Virus record (IMG/VR): IMGVR_UViG_3300028258_000007
Location: 1-35,919 of that record
From: a virus
Strand: one strand, 5' to 3'
DNA: 35,919 nucleotides
The notes beneath the pieces are model-generated. The model ran no database searches. It was not told the origin of the DNA and saw only the letters and a list, made by a program, of their open reading frames with translations. The position numbers and the translations under genes are program-made. Shown here piece by piece: positions 6,025 through 12,782 of the stretch. Position 1 is the first letter of the stretch; the number at the start of each line of letters is the position of its first letter.

Positions 6025-6295
6025 CTGGCCATTTCCCATTCTTTTGGTGGTATTCGATTGCCTCTTGCATGCGCGCAAGCAAAATGTCTGCATTGCGCAG
6101 CGATAAAGTGCCTTTGATAATGCTTTGATACAGGCGCGAATTGCCCAGCAGATACATGCCTATTGTGGAGCGCGCCCAGCCAGTTACCTGCGCAAACTTG
6201 TCTATCTGATCCAGAATGAAAATGCGGAGCCTGCCCTTGTGCTTATCCGTCAACTGGCGGGAAAGTTTATTGGTCACATTTGTATATGATGGCAT
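6011..6295 (-). CDS. Helix-turn-helix-like DNA-binding protein, candidate early regulator
   Basis: This 94-residue basic protein has a central segment FAQVTGWARSTIGMYLLGNS followed by SRLYQSIIKGTLSLRNADIL, resembling the small helix-turn-helix proteins of alphaproteobacterial phages and prophages. The start at 6295 is chosen for its GAGGG ribosome site; an in-frame ATG at 6325 lies inside the promoter. It is the first gene of the minus operon and is transcribed away from a divergent promoter region, the usual place for a Cro/repressor-like regulator. The AGGTAGCAA box in its own promoter may be its binding site (inference). No lysogeny genes accompany it. Confidence 0.65.
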   Translation of the reverse strand: MPSYTNVTNKLSRQLTDKHKGRLRIFILDQIDKFAQVTGWARSTIGMYLLGNSRLYQSIIKGTLSLRNADILLARMQEAIEYHQKNGKWPDAKS

Positions 6296-6320
6296 TTTTA
6301 TCCCTCGTTTGCTTTTTTGG

Positions 6321-6348
6321 AGCATACGCCAATTTGCTACCTTTACAA
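6321..6348 (-). promoter_or_regulatory. Minus-operon promoter with AGGTAGCAA box
   Basis: On the minus strand, TTGTAA (6348-6343), a 16-base spacer and TATGCT (6326-6321). The spacer begins with AGGTAGCAA (6342-6334), placed exactly as in the promoter at 9572-9600. Confidence 0.6.
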
Positions 6349-6370
6349 GCTATATTATTTATGATTTATT
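6342..6370 (+). promoter_or_regulatory. Main early rightward promoter (probable)
   Basis: TTTACA (6342-6347), 17 bases, TTTATT (6365-6370), in the AT-rich gap 6296-6403 between divergent operons. It overlaps the minus-operon promoter, so the two could compete. The AT-rich stretch is also a possible replication origin, though no iterons are visible. Confidence 0.45.
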
Positions 6371-6403
6371 CACTCACGCAAGCAAATGGAGGATCAAAAA
6401 ATC

Positions 6404-6796
6404 ATGACCAAAGAAAACCATGTCATTGTGTTAAACGCAGCCCGCGAAGTTACCAGAGCCATGAGCGCCGCTCTTGAAGTAGTGAGCAACATGCAGCCGG
6501 TAGAAACATGGGCAGAGCGTGAGCAGCGCCTTGCCGAAGGGCGCAGCAGCCCGACAGGCTGGCCCATGAAGCGCCTGCCGCGCAGTGATGATGGCCTGAC
6601 CATTCCAGAGCGCCGCGCGCTGATCGTGCAGCCGTCGCCAGTGGTGCGCAGCCGCATTGTCATATGGCTTGCGGCGATGGATCAAAGCGTTCCGCTTGAC
6701 GGGCCTAGCTTTTTCGACGGCATGCCATGGTGGCAGCAGGTTGTTTATGGCATCACGCCAGCAGCAATTATAATTCTGGCCTTGATCTTGGCATAA
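6404..6796 (+). CDS. Tail-anchored membrane protein upstream of the ATPase
   Basis: This 130-residue protein is soluble-looking and fairly basic until its end, where a hydrophobic helix (about residues 113-130, ITPAAIIILALILA) reaches the stop codon, the form of a C-tail-anchored membrane protein. The start at 6404 has GGAGGA ten bases upstream; an ATG at 6386 lacks a ribosome site. It is the first gene of the long early operon and lies 26 bases before the Mpa/ARC-like ATPase gene. It could place a partner, perhaps the ATPase, at the membrane. Family unknown. Confidence 0.7.
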   Translation: MTKENHVIVLNAAREVTRAMSAALEVVSNMQPVETWAEREQRLAEGRSSPTGWPMKRLPRSDDGLTIPERRALIVQPSPVVRSRIVIWLAAMDQSVPLDGPSFFDGMPWWQQVVYGITPAAIIILALILA

Positions 6797-6822
6797 CCAA
6801 TCCAGAAGGTAGGAAACTGCAA

Positions 6823-8547
6823 ATGAACAGAGCGCCAAACTTGCGCATGTTGCGCGATATAAAGGATCAGGTTGAGCGCGGCCGCATGTCTTTGGGCGAA
6901 GCCATCAACCTGCTTGATCGCAATGGATTTGGCCGGCCAGACTGGGTGCGCGAGTATAGCAAAATGCCGCCCGGTGATTATGTTCGCCCTGATCGAACAG
7001 GGCTTACAGAGCGCCAGCTTAACCTTGTTTATCAGCTTAAAAATACCAGTCCTTATGTCTTTACAGAGTTTAAGCGCGAATATGAATATTTGCGCGGTGT
7101 AAAATCAGATGATGACACAATCTTGAGAAACTTACGGGAGAAATTCAAAATGCCTGCAGATATTAAAATGCCTGACCTTGAAGCCGCAATGCGCCAGATG
7201 GTCAATATTGCCATTGGTGCTGGCGGTGGCGGCGGTGGTGGGTATATGCAGATTGCTGACAGCATTAAAAATTCTGATCGTGAGTATCAGGTAATGACGC
7301 TGCGCGCCCAGCTTGAAGATGCACGCGACACCATCAAAGAACAGCAAGAGGTGTTGGAGCAGATCGCCAAAGAGCCGCTTATTGCCCACACGATCAACCG
7401 GATAAGCAAGTGCGGAAAATATACATTTGTGAAAAAAGGCGAACAAGAATTGCGCATACAGGCCAGCAATGATTTGAAGGTTGGCCATGTGGTTATGCTG
7501 CACCCAAAGACACTGCAGATTGTTGAGAATACAGGCTACCCGCCGCTTGAGGCTGGACAGTTTGCGCCGGCCGAAATTCCCAATGTCAAATGGTCAGACA
7601 TTGGCGGGCTGGAAGAAGCCAAGCAGGACATGATCGAAGCCATTGAAATGCCGCACCGTGAAAAGGAGCTTTTTGCATTTTATAAAAAGCGCCCGGTTAA
7701 AGGCATACTGTTATCAGGCCCGCCCGGTTGCGGTAAAACCATGCTTGGCAAAGCAGCGGCAACAGCATTGGCAGAGATTTACGGCGCAGCAAGTGCGCGC
7801 ACAGGGTTTTTGTATGTCAAAGCCCCTGAAATCCTCAACAGCTATGTTGGCGCCAGCGAAGAAACCGTGCGTGAAATTTTCATGGACGCGCGCCGGCACG
7901 CAAAGGAGCATGGTTATCCTGCCATTATCTTCATTGACGAGGCCGAGGCCATTCTTGCAAAGCGTGGCGGCATGGGCTTTTCAATGAGCAACACCATTGT
8001 GCCATCATTCCTGACCGAAATGGACGGGTTGGAAAGCAGCAGCGCCATTGTGATCCTTGCCACAAACCGGCCGGACATTCTCGACCCGGCAATTGTGCGT
8101 GAGGGCCGCATTGATCGCAAGGTAAGCGTCAAGCGCCCGAGCTTGAAGAACGCAACCGACATTATTGCCATGAACATGGCGCGCTATCCGATTGCCGAAG
8201 GTTGGGAACTGCAGAACCTAGCCGCAGGCATGGCCCACGAAATCTATGCAGATGCACGCACCCTGCAGGGCGACAAATACCTGCGCGACATTGTGAATGG
8301 CGCCATGCTGGCAGCATGCGTTGACCTTGCAGTTGCCAATGCCATGCGCCGGGATATTGAGGCGCGCAAAGACAAGGCTGGCCAAGCAGAGCCAGACGTT
8401 ACAGCCGATGGCAAGAAGGTGCTAAAGGCAGTTTCTGATCATTGGAAACCCACAGGCATCACGCCAGATGACGTGCTGCTTGCCGTGGCCCGTATCCACC
8501 ACCAGAACAACGGATTGCAACATGATTTTGATGGAGTTGAAAAATGA
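6823..8547 (+). CDS. AAA+ ATPase resembling proteasomal unfoldases (Mpa/ARC/PAN)
   Basis: This 574-residue protein has the parts of a proteasome-type unfoldase. Residues 1-130 are an unfamiliar helical region with a short UBA-like start, followed by a Gly run (134-140). A coiled coil follows (about 150-183), then one small beta domain (about 185-238, OB-like) and a AAA+ domain from about 252. In the AAA+ domain I see the entry NVKWSDIGGLEEAK, Walker A GPPGCGKT (299-306), pore-loop YVG (341-343), Walker B IIFIDEAE (368-375), sensor ATNRPD and arginine-finger REGRIDR (426-432). The C-terminal helical part (YADART to LRDIVNGAMLAACVD) is like Mpa/ARC. Mpa has two OB domains; one is visible here, as in PAN. 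The C-terminus ends FDGVEK, without the HbYX proteasome-docking motif. It should unfold or remodel proteins; the target is unknown. Confidence 0.85.
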   Translation: MNRAPNLRMLRDIKDQVERGRMSLGEAINLLDRNGFGRPDWVREYSKMPPGDYVRPDRTGLTERQLNLVYQLKNTSPYVFTEFKREYEYLRGVKSDDDTILRNLREKFKMPADIKMPDLEAAMRQMVNIAIGAGGGGGGGYMQIADSIKNSDREYQVMTLRAQLEDARDTIKEQQEVLEQIAKEPLIAHTINRISKCGKYTFVKKGEQELRIQASNDLKVGHVVMLHPKTLQIVENTGYPPLEAGQFAPAEIPNVKWSDIGGLEEAKQDMIEAIEMPHREKELFAFYKKRPVKGILLSGPPGCGKTMLGKAAATALAEIYGAASARTGFLYVKAPEILNSYVGASEETVREIFMDARRHAKEHGYPAIIFIDEAEAILAKRGGMGFSMSNTIVPSFLTEMDGLESSSAIVILATNRPDILDPAIVREGRIDRKVSVKRPSLKNATDIIAMNMARYPIAEGWELQNLAAGMAHEIYADARTLQGDKYLRDIVNGAMLAACVDLAVANAMRRDIEARKDKAGQAEPDVTADGKKVLKAVSDHWKPTGITPDDVLLAVARIHHQNNGLQHDFDGVEK

Positions 8548-8816
8548 CCACACGCTTTAAAGACCTCAAGACCGATGAAGAATGCGGCGAATTTTCGCTT
8601 GGCTTAAAGTTGCCCAGCGTTGGCAGCGTGCTGGACAAGCTTGACAATGCCCTTGGCGACATTGATTTGCTTGCGAAGCAGCACCAAGATGAAAACGAAA
8701 AGGAAGCCAAAGCCGGCCGCAAGCCAAAGCAGCGGCGTGGTGGCATGATCTGCATTTGCGGCAACCCCGGTTGCGGCATTGGCCCAATGGAAGAAACCAA
8801 CGGACAGGAGGCTTAA
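8544..8816 (+). CDS. Small Cys-containing protein coupled to the ATPase
   Basis: This 90-residue gene starts in an ATGA overlap with the ATPase gene, so the two are made together. It has a charged amphipathic helix (about residues 28-58, with VLDKLDNALGDIDLL), a basic linker (KPKQRR) and a tight cysteine cluster MICICGNPGCGIG (Cys70, Cys72, Cys77), which may bind metal. It could be an adaptor for the ATPase. It lacks the GGQ or GGE end of Pup, so it is not a plain Pup. Function unknown. Confidence 0.75.
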   Translation: MTTRFKDLKTDEECGEFSLGLKLPSVGSVLDKLDNALGDIDLLAKQHQDENEKEAKAGRKPKQRRGGMICICGNPGCGIGPMEETNGQEA

Positions 8817-8817
8817 A

Positions 8818-9189
8818 ATGATGATGGATATGGATGGATTTATGCGCATGATTGCCCAGCAGGCCATGAAAGAAATGGCTGGAGAGCAATACGAAAATAA
8901 AGACGAAGCTGTTGCTGCGCTGCAGCAGTTTATTGAAGCCAAGCCTGATTTTAAGGTTGGCGACCGTGTTGTGCGAAACGAAGCCGGCAAGAGCAATTAC
9001 AAATTCCCACAAGGAAATCAGGTTGCCATCTGCACGGCCATTGATGACAAGCGCGACAACAACGGCAACAACATGGAAATTGGCGTTGTGATCGGCCGCG
9101 ACAATTTCAGCTTTTACCGAGTGGACAGCCGCTTTTATAAGAAGGAAGCAGCCGGCGCCAATGTTTTCCAGTTTCAAAAGAAACTGTGA
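8818..9189 (+). CDS. Hypothetical early protein
   Basis: This 123-residue protein has a helical, Met-rich N-terminus (MMMDMDGFMRMIAQQAM). A beta-rich second half follows, with FKVGDRVVRNEAG, VAICTAIDD and IGVVIGRDNFSFYRVDSRFY, like a small barrel. An AGGAGG ribosome site lies seven bases before ATG 8818 (8821 is a possible alternative). It lies one base after the stop of the Cys-containing gene and belongs with the ATPase genes by spacing. No family recognised. Confidence 0.7.
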   Translation: MMMDMDGFMRMIAQQAMKEMAGEQYENKDEAVAALQQFIEAKPDFKVGDRVVRNEAGKSNYKFPQGNQVAICTAIDDKRDNNGNNMEIGVVIGRDNFSFYRVDSRFYKKEAAGANVFQFQKKL

Positions 9190-9193
9190 TAAT
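9165..9193 (+). promoter_or_regulatory. Weak promoter candidate before 9217 gene
   Basis: TTTCCA (9165-9170), 17 bases, GATAAT (9188-9193), followed by the repeated leader GCAAGCGAGGAT (9199-9210), which carries the ribosome site. A GATAAT also precedes the same leader at 5543-5570. Confidence 0.35.
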
Positions 9194-9216
9194 CTCATGC
9201 AAGCGAGGATCACACT

Positions 9217-9567
9217 ATGAGACACGAAAACATTTGGATCATTGAGCCAGATTATAACCGCGCGCCGGCCGCAGGTTACTATGCCATGAAGCCAGCAAAA
9301 AACATGCCTGAGAGTGCTGTTAAAATCCACCATGACCAGCATAGGAGCTTTAGCGATAAAGATCGCTGGCGCATGTATATCAATGGCCGGATTACACAGC
9401 GTTGTGGCACATGGAGAGAACTGGCCATGAAATACCCGCACGGCATGGCTGGCCGCGTATTAACGGCAGATGAATATGACCGCCTAGTGCAGCAGCGCAT
9501 TAACGATGAACGCAATGGCGGCATTGTTTCTGTTGATCCCATGACACACCCAGCACCATCTTTTTAA
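9217..9567 (+). CDS. Hypothetical early protein
   Basis: This 116-residue protein is rich in His, Arg and aromatic residues (IWIIEPDYNR, IHHDQHRSFSDKDRWRMYINGR) with a mixed fold and no membrane segment. Its start follows the leader GCAAGCGAGGAT by six bases, a good ribosome site. It lies between the ATPase group and the recombination group, with a promoter-like sequence on either side, so it may be its own short unit. I recognise no family and assign no function. Confidence 0.7.
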   Translation: MRHENIWIIEPDYNRAPAAGYYAMKPAKNMPESAVKIHHDQHRSFSDKDRWRMYINGRITQRCGTWRELAMKYPHGMAGRVLTADEYDRLVQQRINDERNGGIVSVDPMTHPAPSF

Positions 9568-9571
9568 CCTG

Positions 9572-9600
9572 TTGACGAGGTAGCAAATAAGGTTTAAAAA
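9572..9600 (+). promoter_or_regulatory. Promoter with AGGTAGCAA box for the recombination genes
   Basis: TTGACG (9572-9577), a 17-base spacer opening with AGGTAGCAA (9578-9586), then TAAAAA (9595-9600). The leader GCAAGCAAGCGAGGA and the start at 9635 follow. It is placed like the minus promoter at 6348-6321. Confidence 0.6.
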
Positions 9601-9634
9601 TGTAGCATGTAAACGCAAGCAAGCGAGGAAAAAC

Positions 9635-10360
9635 ATGAATATGATTGGACACAATAACCCGCCACCAGTGGCAGGTGATTACACAAACCTTCAGAACAGA
9701 CTGCAGGAATTGCTGGCATCTTCACAGCGCGCGCCGGCAACGATTGCCGACGACGAGCAGGCAGAAAAATGCACCAGCCTGACCAAGATGTTGAAGGAAC
9801 TGGCCAAGTCTGCAGAGAACAGCCGCACCAAAGAAAAAGAGCCGCACCTTAACGCCGGCCGCGCTGTTGATGCTTTCTTTGCCAAGATCACTGAACCGGC
9901 AACGCTGGCAGTCAAGGACATTGAAAAGCGCCTGACTGCCTATGTGCAGGCCAAGCGTGAAGCCGAGCGCAAGGCCGCGCTTGAGGCCGCTAAAAAGGCA
10001 CAGGAAGAAGCCGAGCGCAAAGCGCAGGAAGCAGCACAGCTTGAGCGCGCCGGCCTGACAGACATGGCCAATGAGACAATGGCAGAAGCCCAAAAGGTTG
10101 AAGCTACAGCCACGCGCCTTGAAGCCAAAGCCGCAAACGACAAGCAGCTTGGCAAGGTGCGCAGTGACCTTGGCAGCACCAGCGCGCGCAAACAGTGGGT
10201 TGTTGAGATTGACGACCGCAGCAAACTGGATTGGCAAACGCTTGGCCGCTTTGTCACTGATGATGCTATCATGCAAGCCTTGCGCGCTTATGTGCAGGCT
10301 GGCGGGCGCGAACTTGCCGGCGCAAAAATCTGGCAAGACGAAAAAGTTGTTGTTCGCTAA
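9635..10360 (+). CDS. Coiled-coil phage protein of the recombination cluster
   Basis: This 241-residue protein begins MNMIGHNNPPP, a start common to early proteins of alphaproteobacterial phages. Residues about 60-185 form a long charged coiled coil (EAERKAALEAAKKAQEEAERK and similar). The C-terminal 65 residues (SDLGSTSARKQWVVEIDD, then GRFVTDDAIMQALRAYVQAGGRELAGAKIWQ) form a compact domain seen in phage proteins encoded beside annealing recombinases. The next gene is such a candidate, 12 bases away. A role in DNA end handling or nuclease inhibition is likely, but this is inference. Confidence 0.75.
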   Translation: MNMIGHNNPPPVAGDYTNLQNRLQELLASSQRAPATIADDEQAEKCTSLTKMLKELAKSAENSRTKEKEPHLNAGRAVDAFFAKITEPATLAVKDIEKRLTAYVQAKREAERKAALEAAKKAQEEAERKAQEAAQLERAGLTDMANETMAEAQKVEATATRLEAKAANDKQLGKVRSDLGSTSARKQWVVEIDDRSKLDWQTLGRFVTDDAIMQALRAYVQAGGRELAGAKIWQDEKVVVR

Positions 10361-10372
10361 GGAGTATTCGCA

Positions 10373-11392
10373 ATGAGCAATGAAATGACAGTGGCCAGCC
10401 CATTTTCCAGCCAGCAGGTTGACAAGGCAGAGGCCGAAAACACAAACGCAGTGCAGCGGCAGGAGCAGGAACGCGCTGTTGCCGAAACAAAAGCCGCGAT
10501 CATGCTGGCTAAACAATTCCCGCGTGATCAGGCAGAGGCAACAAACAATATCCTGATGGCATGTTGCCGCCCAACGCTGGCTGAAAAATCAGTTTACAGC
10601 TACAAAAAGGGCAATCAGGAAGTCACTGGCGCAAGCATACGCTTGGCAGAGGCAATTGCCCAAGCATGGGGAAACCTGCAATTTGGTATCCGTGAGCTTG
10701 ACCAGCGCCAAGGCGTCAGCACGGTTGAAGCCTTTGCATGGGATGTTCAAAGCAACACCCGGCAGACAAAGGTTTTTCAGGTAAACCATTCAATCAAGCT
10801 GAAAGATGGCCGGATTAAAAACATAACCGACCCGCGCGAGATTTACGAAATGGTTGCCAACCAAGGTGCGCGCCGCATGCGAAACTGCATCTTGGGCTTG
10901 ATCCCCGGCGACGTGATAGAGGCCGCGGTTGAGCAATGCGAAAAAACGCTTGCCACCAAGGTTGATATTACACCAGAGCGCATTCAGAAAATGCTTGATA
11001 CATTTGAGGCCATGGGCGTCAGCAAGGACGCGATCAAGCAAAAGATCGGCCGCAATGTAGATGCAACCATGCCGCCAGCAGTCTTTGCCAATTTGGGCAA
11101 GATTGCCAACAGCATCAAGGATGGATATGCAACGCCTGCAGATCACTTTGAGATCAAGGCCGACGAAGGAGGCATGAGCGACAAGCAGCAGGAAAACGAA
11201 AACCCTGATAAAGCAGCAATGCTTTTTGACGAGTTGGAAGTTGGCCTGACAGCCTGCGCCGATGCCGCTGCAATTGATGCCTACCTTGGCGAAAACAGCG
11301 CCGGCATTATCAGCCTTGGAAAGAGCGGCAAGGATTGGGCGCGCAAGTGGGCTGATGCCGTTGCCAAGCAGCGCGGAAAGGTTGGTGCATGA
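10373..11392 (+). CDS. Conserved phage protein, possible annealing recombinase
   Basis: This 339-residue protein belongs to a widespread phage family I recognise by sequence. Key stretches are VTGASIRLAEAIAQAWGNLQFG, VEAFAWDVQSNTRQTKVFQV, the ITDPREIYEMVANQGARRMRNCILGLIPGD segment, and AVEQCEKTL (about residues 80-205). These genes usually sit among single-strand annealing and nuclease genes, which is the context here. The last 100 residues are a linker and a small helical domain. The start at 10373 has AAGGAG upstream. A recombination role is inferred from family context; I see no motif that proves activity. Confidence 0.75.
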   Translation: MSNEMTVASPFSSQQVDKAEAENTNAVQRQEQERAVAETKAAIMLAKQFPRDQAEATNNILMACCRPTLAEKSVYSYKKGNQEVTGASIRLAEAIAQAWGNLQFGIRELDQRQGVSTVEAFAWDVQSNTRQTKVFQVNHSIKLKDGRIKNITDPREIYEMVANQGARRMRNCILGLIPGDVIEAAVEQCEKTLATKVDITPERIQKMLDTFEAMGVSKDAIKQKIGRNVDATMPPAVFANLGKIANSIKDGYATPADHFEIKADEGGMSDKQQENENPDKAAMLFDELEVGLTACADAAAIDAYLGENSAGIISLGKSGKDWARKWADAVAKQRGKVGA

Positions 11393-11844
11393 TGGCCGAC
11401 CTTATCCTTTTTGAACTGATCAACCCAAGCGATTGCGTGACGTTTTACGCGCCCGACGCAGTAACAGCAGAGTGCGTTGCCGGCATTCTTGGCAGTGGCG
11501 CCTATGGCTACCACAACCAAGATAAAAGCATCACTGGTGGTTTAACCATGTTTAAAACCAAAAAGCTGGAAACAGTGCTTTCAGAAGCCGGGTTTGCTGA
11601 ACCTGATGATGCACTAATTAGGCAGGTTACTGCAGACGCTTTTGCAAGCTGCGCATATGTTGGCTTTGAAGGCCGCAAGGCATATGACGATGCTCTTGAA
11701 CAGGCTCCAGACAAGGTTGCCTTTAAAATCCAGCATGACGAGGAACGCCGCAGCAGCCTTAACCAGATATGCCCTAACGCATGGGTGACGGCAGAGCGAA
11801 TTGTTGCGCTGATCAAAGAATATGGAAAGGAAGGTGCGCAATGA
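11389..11844 (+). CDS. Conserved hypothetical phage protein
   Basis: This 151-residue protein starts in an ATGA overlap with the previous gene. Its N-terminus (MADLILFELINPSDCVTFYAPD) resembles an uncharacterised family found in siphovirus and podovirus early regions. The middle is helical and the C-terminal part (RRSSLNQICPNAWVTAERIVALIKEYG) ends in a basic helix. It is again coupled by ATGA to the gene after it. No catalytic motif is visible. Confidence 0.75.
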   Translation: MMADLILFELINPSDCVTFYAPDAVTAECVAGILGSGAYGYHNQDKSITGGLTMFKTKKLETVLSEAGFAEPDDALIRQVTADAFASCAYVGFEGRKAYDDALEQAPDKVAFKIQHDEERRSSLNQICPNAWVTAERIVALIKEYGKEGAQ

Positions 11845-11999
11845 TGCAGGCAGTGCGCATTGGCATTGATTTGCCACAAACAAAAACACCGTGGCGCTTG
11901 GTAGAGAACCGCGGAAAGGTGGTTGCTATTAACCCGCAGCACCCGCCCTTAATTGTTCAAAGCGGGAACATCATCAAGGAGTTTAAGAATGCAGGTTAA
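11841..11999 (+). CDS. Small hypothetical protein (52 aa)
   Basis: This 52-residue protein starts in an ATGATG overlapping the preceding stop (11841, with 11844 as alternative). The sequence is beta-rich (RLVENRGKVVAINPQHPPLIVQSG) with a short lysine-rich end. Its stop lies inside the start of the next gene, which has its own AAGGAG, so the chain of overlaps supports expression. Function unknown. Confidence 0.65.
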   Translation: MMQAVRIGIDLPQTKTPWRLVENRGKVVAINPQHPPLIVQSGNIIKEFKNAG

Positions 12000-12168
12000 T
12001 CTTTCAGAACGTGCCAAGAAATCACTGCGCAGCGAGTGGTTTGCAAAACAGGCAAAGGCCGTAAAGCTGCGCGCTGAATTGGAAGTGCTGGACGCCACAA
12101 TGAAAGGAATTTCCGACATGATTGGCGGCGACCCTGTAAAGCCTGACGAGCAGCCGGCAGGTGAATAA
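11989..12168 (+). CDS. Small helical hypothetical protein (59 aa)
   Basis: This 59-residue basic helical protein begins MQVNLSERAKKSLRSEW and ends with a short acidic, proline-rich tail. AAGGAG lies eight bases before its ATG, and its stop shares one base with the start of the GapR gene (TAATG). Its closeness to GapR may mean that both act on DNA, but nothing in the sequence proves it. Confidence 0.65.
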   Translation: MQVNLSERAKKSLRSEWFAKQAKAVKLRAELEVLDATMKGISDMIGGDPVKPDEQPAGE

Positions 12169-12458
12169 TGAACACCGTTGGCAGAAATACCGTTGGCGGG
12201 AACTCGCTTAAATCCATTATTGACCGAGTGGAAAACCTTGAGCAGCAGCGCAAGGAGCTTGGGCAGGACATAAGCGAGATTTTCAAGGATGCCAAAAATC
12301 AGGGCTTTAACACCAAGGTGATCCGCAAAATCATTGCTCTGCGCAAGAAAAGCGCCGCTGATCGAGCGAAAGAAGAAGTGCTGATGGACACATACATGAA
12401 CGCCATTGGCATGACGCCAATTGAAAAGGCCATTGCAGATGCAGACCGCAGCGCCTGA
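12168..12458 (+). CDS. gapR: GapR family (DUF2312) DNA-binding protein
   Basis: This 96-residue protein matches GapR along nearly its full length: SIIDRVENLEQQRKELGQDISEIFKDAKNQGF, then NTKVIRKIIALRKK and EEVLMDTYMNAIG. In Caulobacter, GapR is a nucleoid protein that binds overtwisted DNA ahead of polymerases and stimulates topoisomerases. Two helices form the dimer coiled coil and the basic KVIRKIIALRKK region contacts DNA. A phage copy may help replication or transcription of phage DNA, or disturb the host nucleoid. The family is largely alphaproteobacterial, which supports the host inference. The extra N-terminal residues (NTVGRNTVGGN) repeat a short motif. Confidence 0.92.
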   Translation: MNTVGRNTVGGNSLKSIIDRVENLEQQRKELGQDISEIFKDAKNQGFNTKVIRKIIALRKKSAADRAKEEVLMDTYMNAIGMTPIEKAIADADRSA

Positions 12459-12771
12459 CCTTTTCACATACCGGCCAGCACCTGCAGGCGGTTACTTTGG
12501 CACTGACATTGCCAAGGCAGCGGCGCTGTTCGATCAGGAAAACCCGCGCGTCTATGCGCTGTTTATAAGGTTTTCACTGCAGGCGTTGGCAAAAGGCTAC
12601 AGAAAGTTTGCGGCCGCAGCTATCTTTGAGCGTATCCGCTGGGAAATCGCCATTGAGACAACGGAAGTGGACTTTAAGCTGAACAACAACCACAAGGCTT
12701 ATTTTGCCCGCAAAGCCATGTTGGATTATCCACAATTGAAGGGCTTTTTTGAAACACGCGGAAGCGATTAA
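12439..12771 (+). CDS. Conserved phage protein of unknown function
   Basis: This 110-residue protein starts at ATG 12439, 20 bases inside the end of the GapR gene. I recognise the family from many phages and prophages by NPRVYALFIRFSLQALAKG, the FAAAAIFERIRWEIAIET segment and NNNHKAYFARKAMLDYPQLKGFFETR. It has no assigned function to my knowledge. It is often found among early replication and recombination genes, which fits here. Fully soluble, helical, no Cys. Confidence 0.8.
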   Translation: MQTAAPDLFTYRPAPAGGYFGTDIAKAAALFDQENPRVYALFIRFSLQALAKGYRKFAAAAIFERIRWEIAIETTEVDFKLNNNHKAYFARKAMLDYPQLKGFFETRGSD

Positions 12772-12782
12772 GGAGCAAGAAC

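Noticed and set aside
8544-8816. A Pup-like tag for the Mpa/ARC-like ATPase
   Set aside because: The protein has a suitable charged helix but lacks the C-terminal GGQ/GGE and carries a Cys cluster, so calling it Pup is not supported.
8566-9441. A 291-codon minus-strand frame and the similar one at 9722-10516
   Set aside because: Both oppose strings of coupled plus-strand genes with good ribosome sites, and their proteins resemble no known family.
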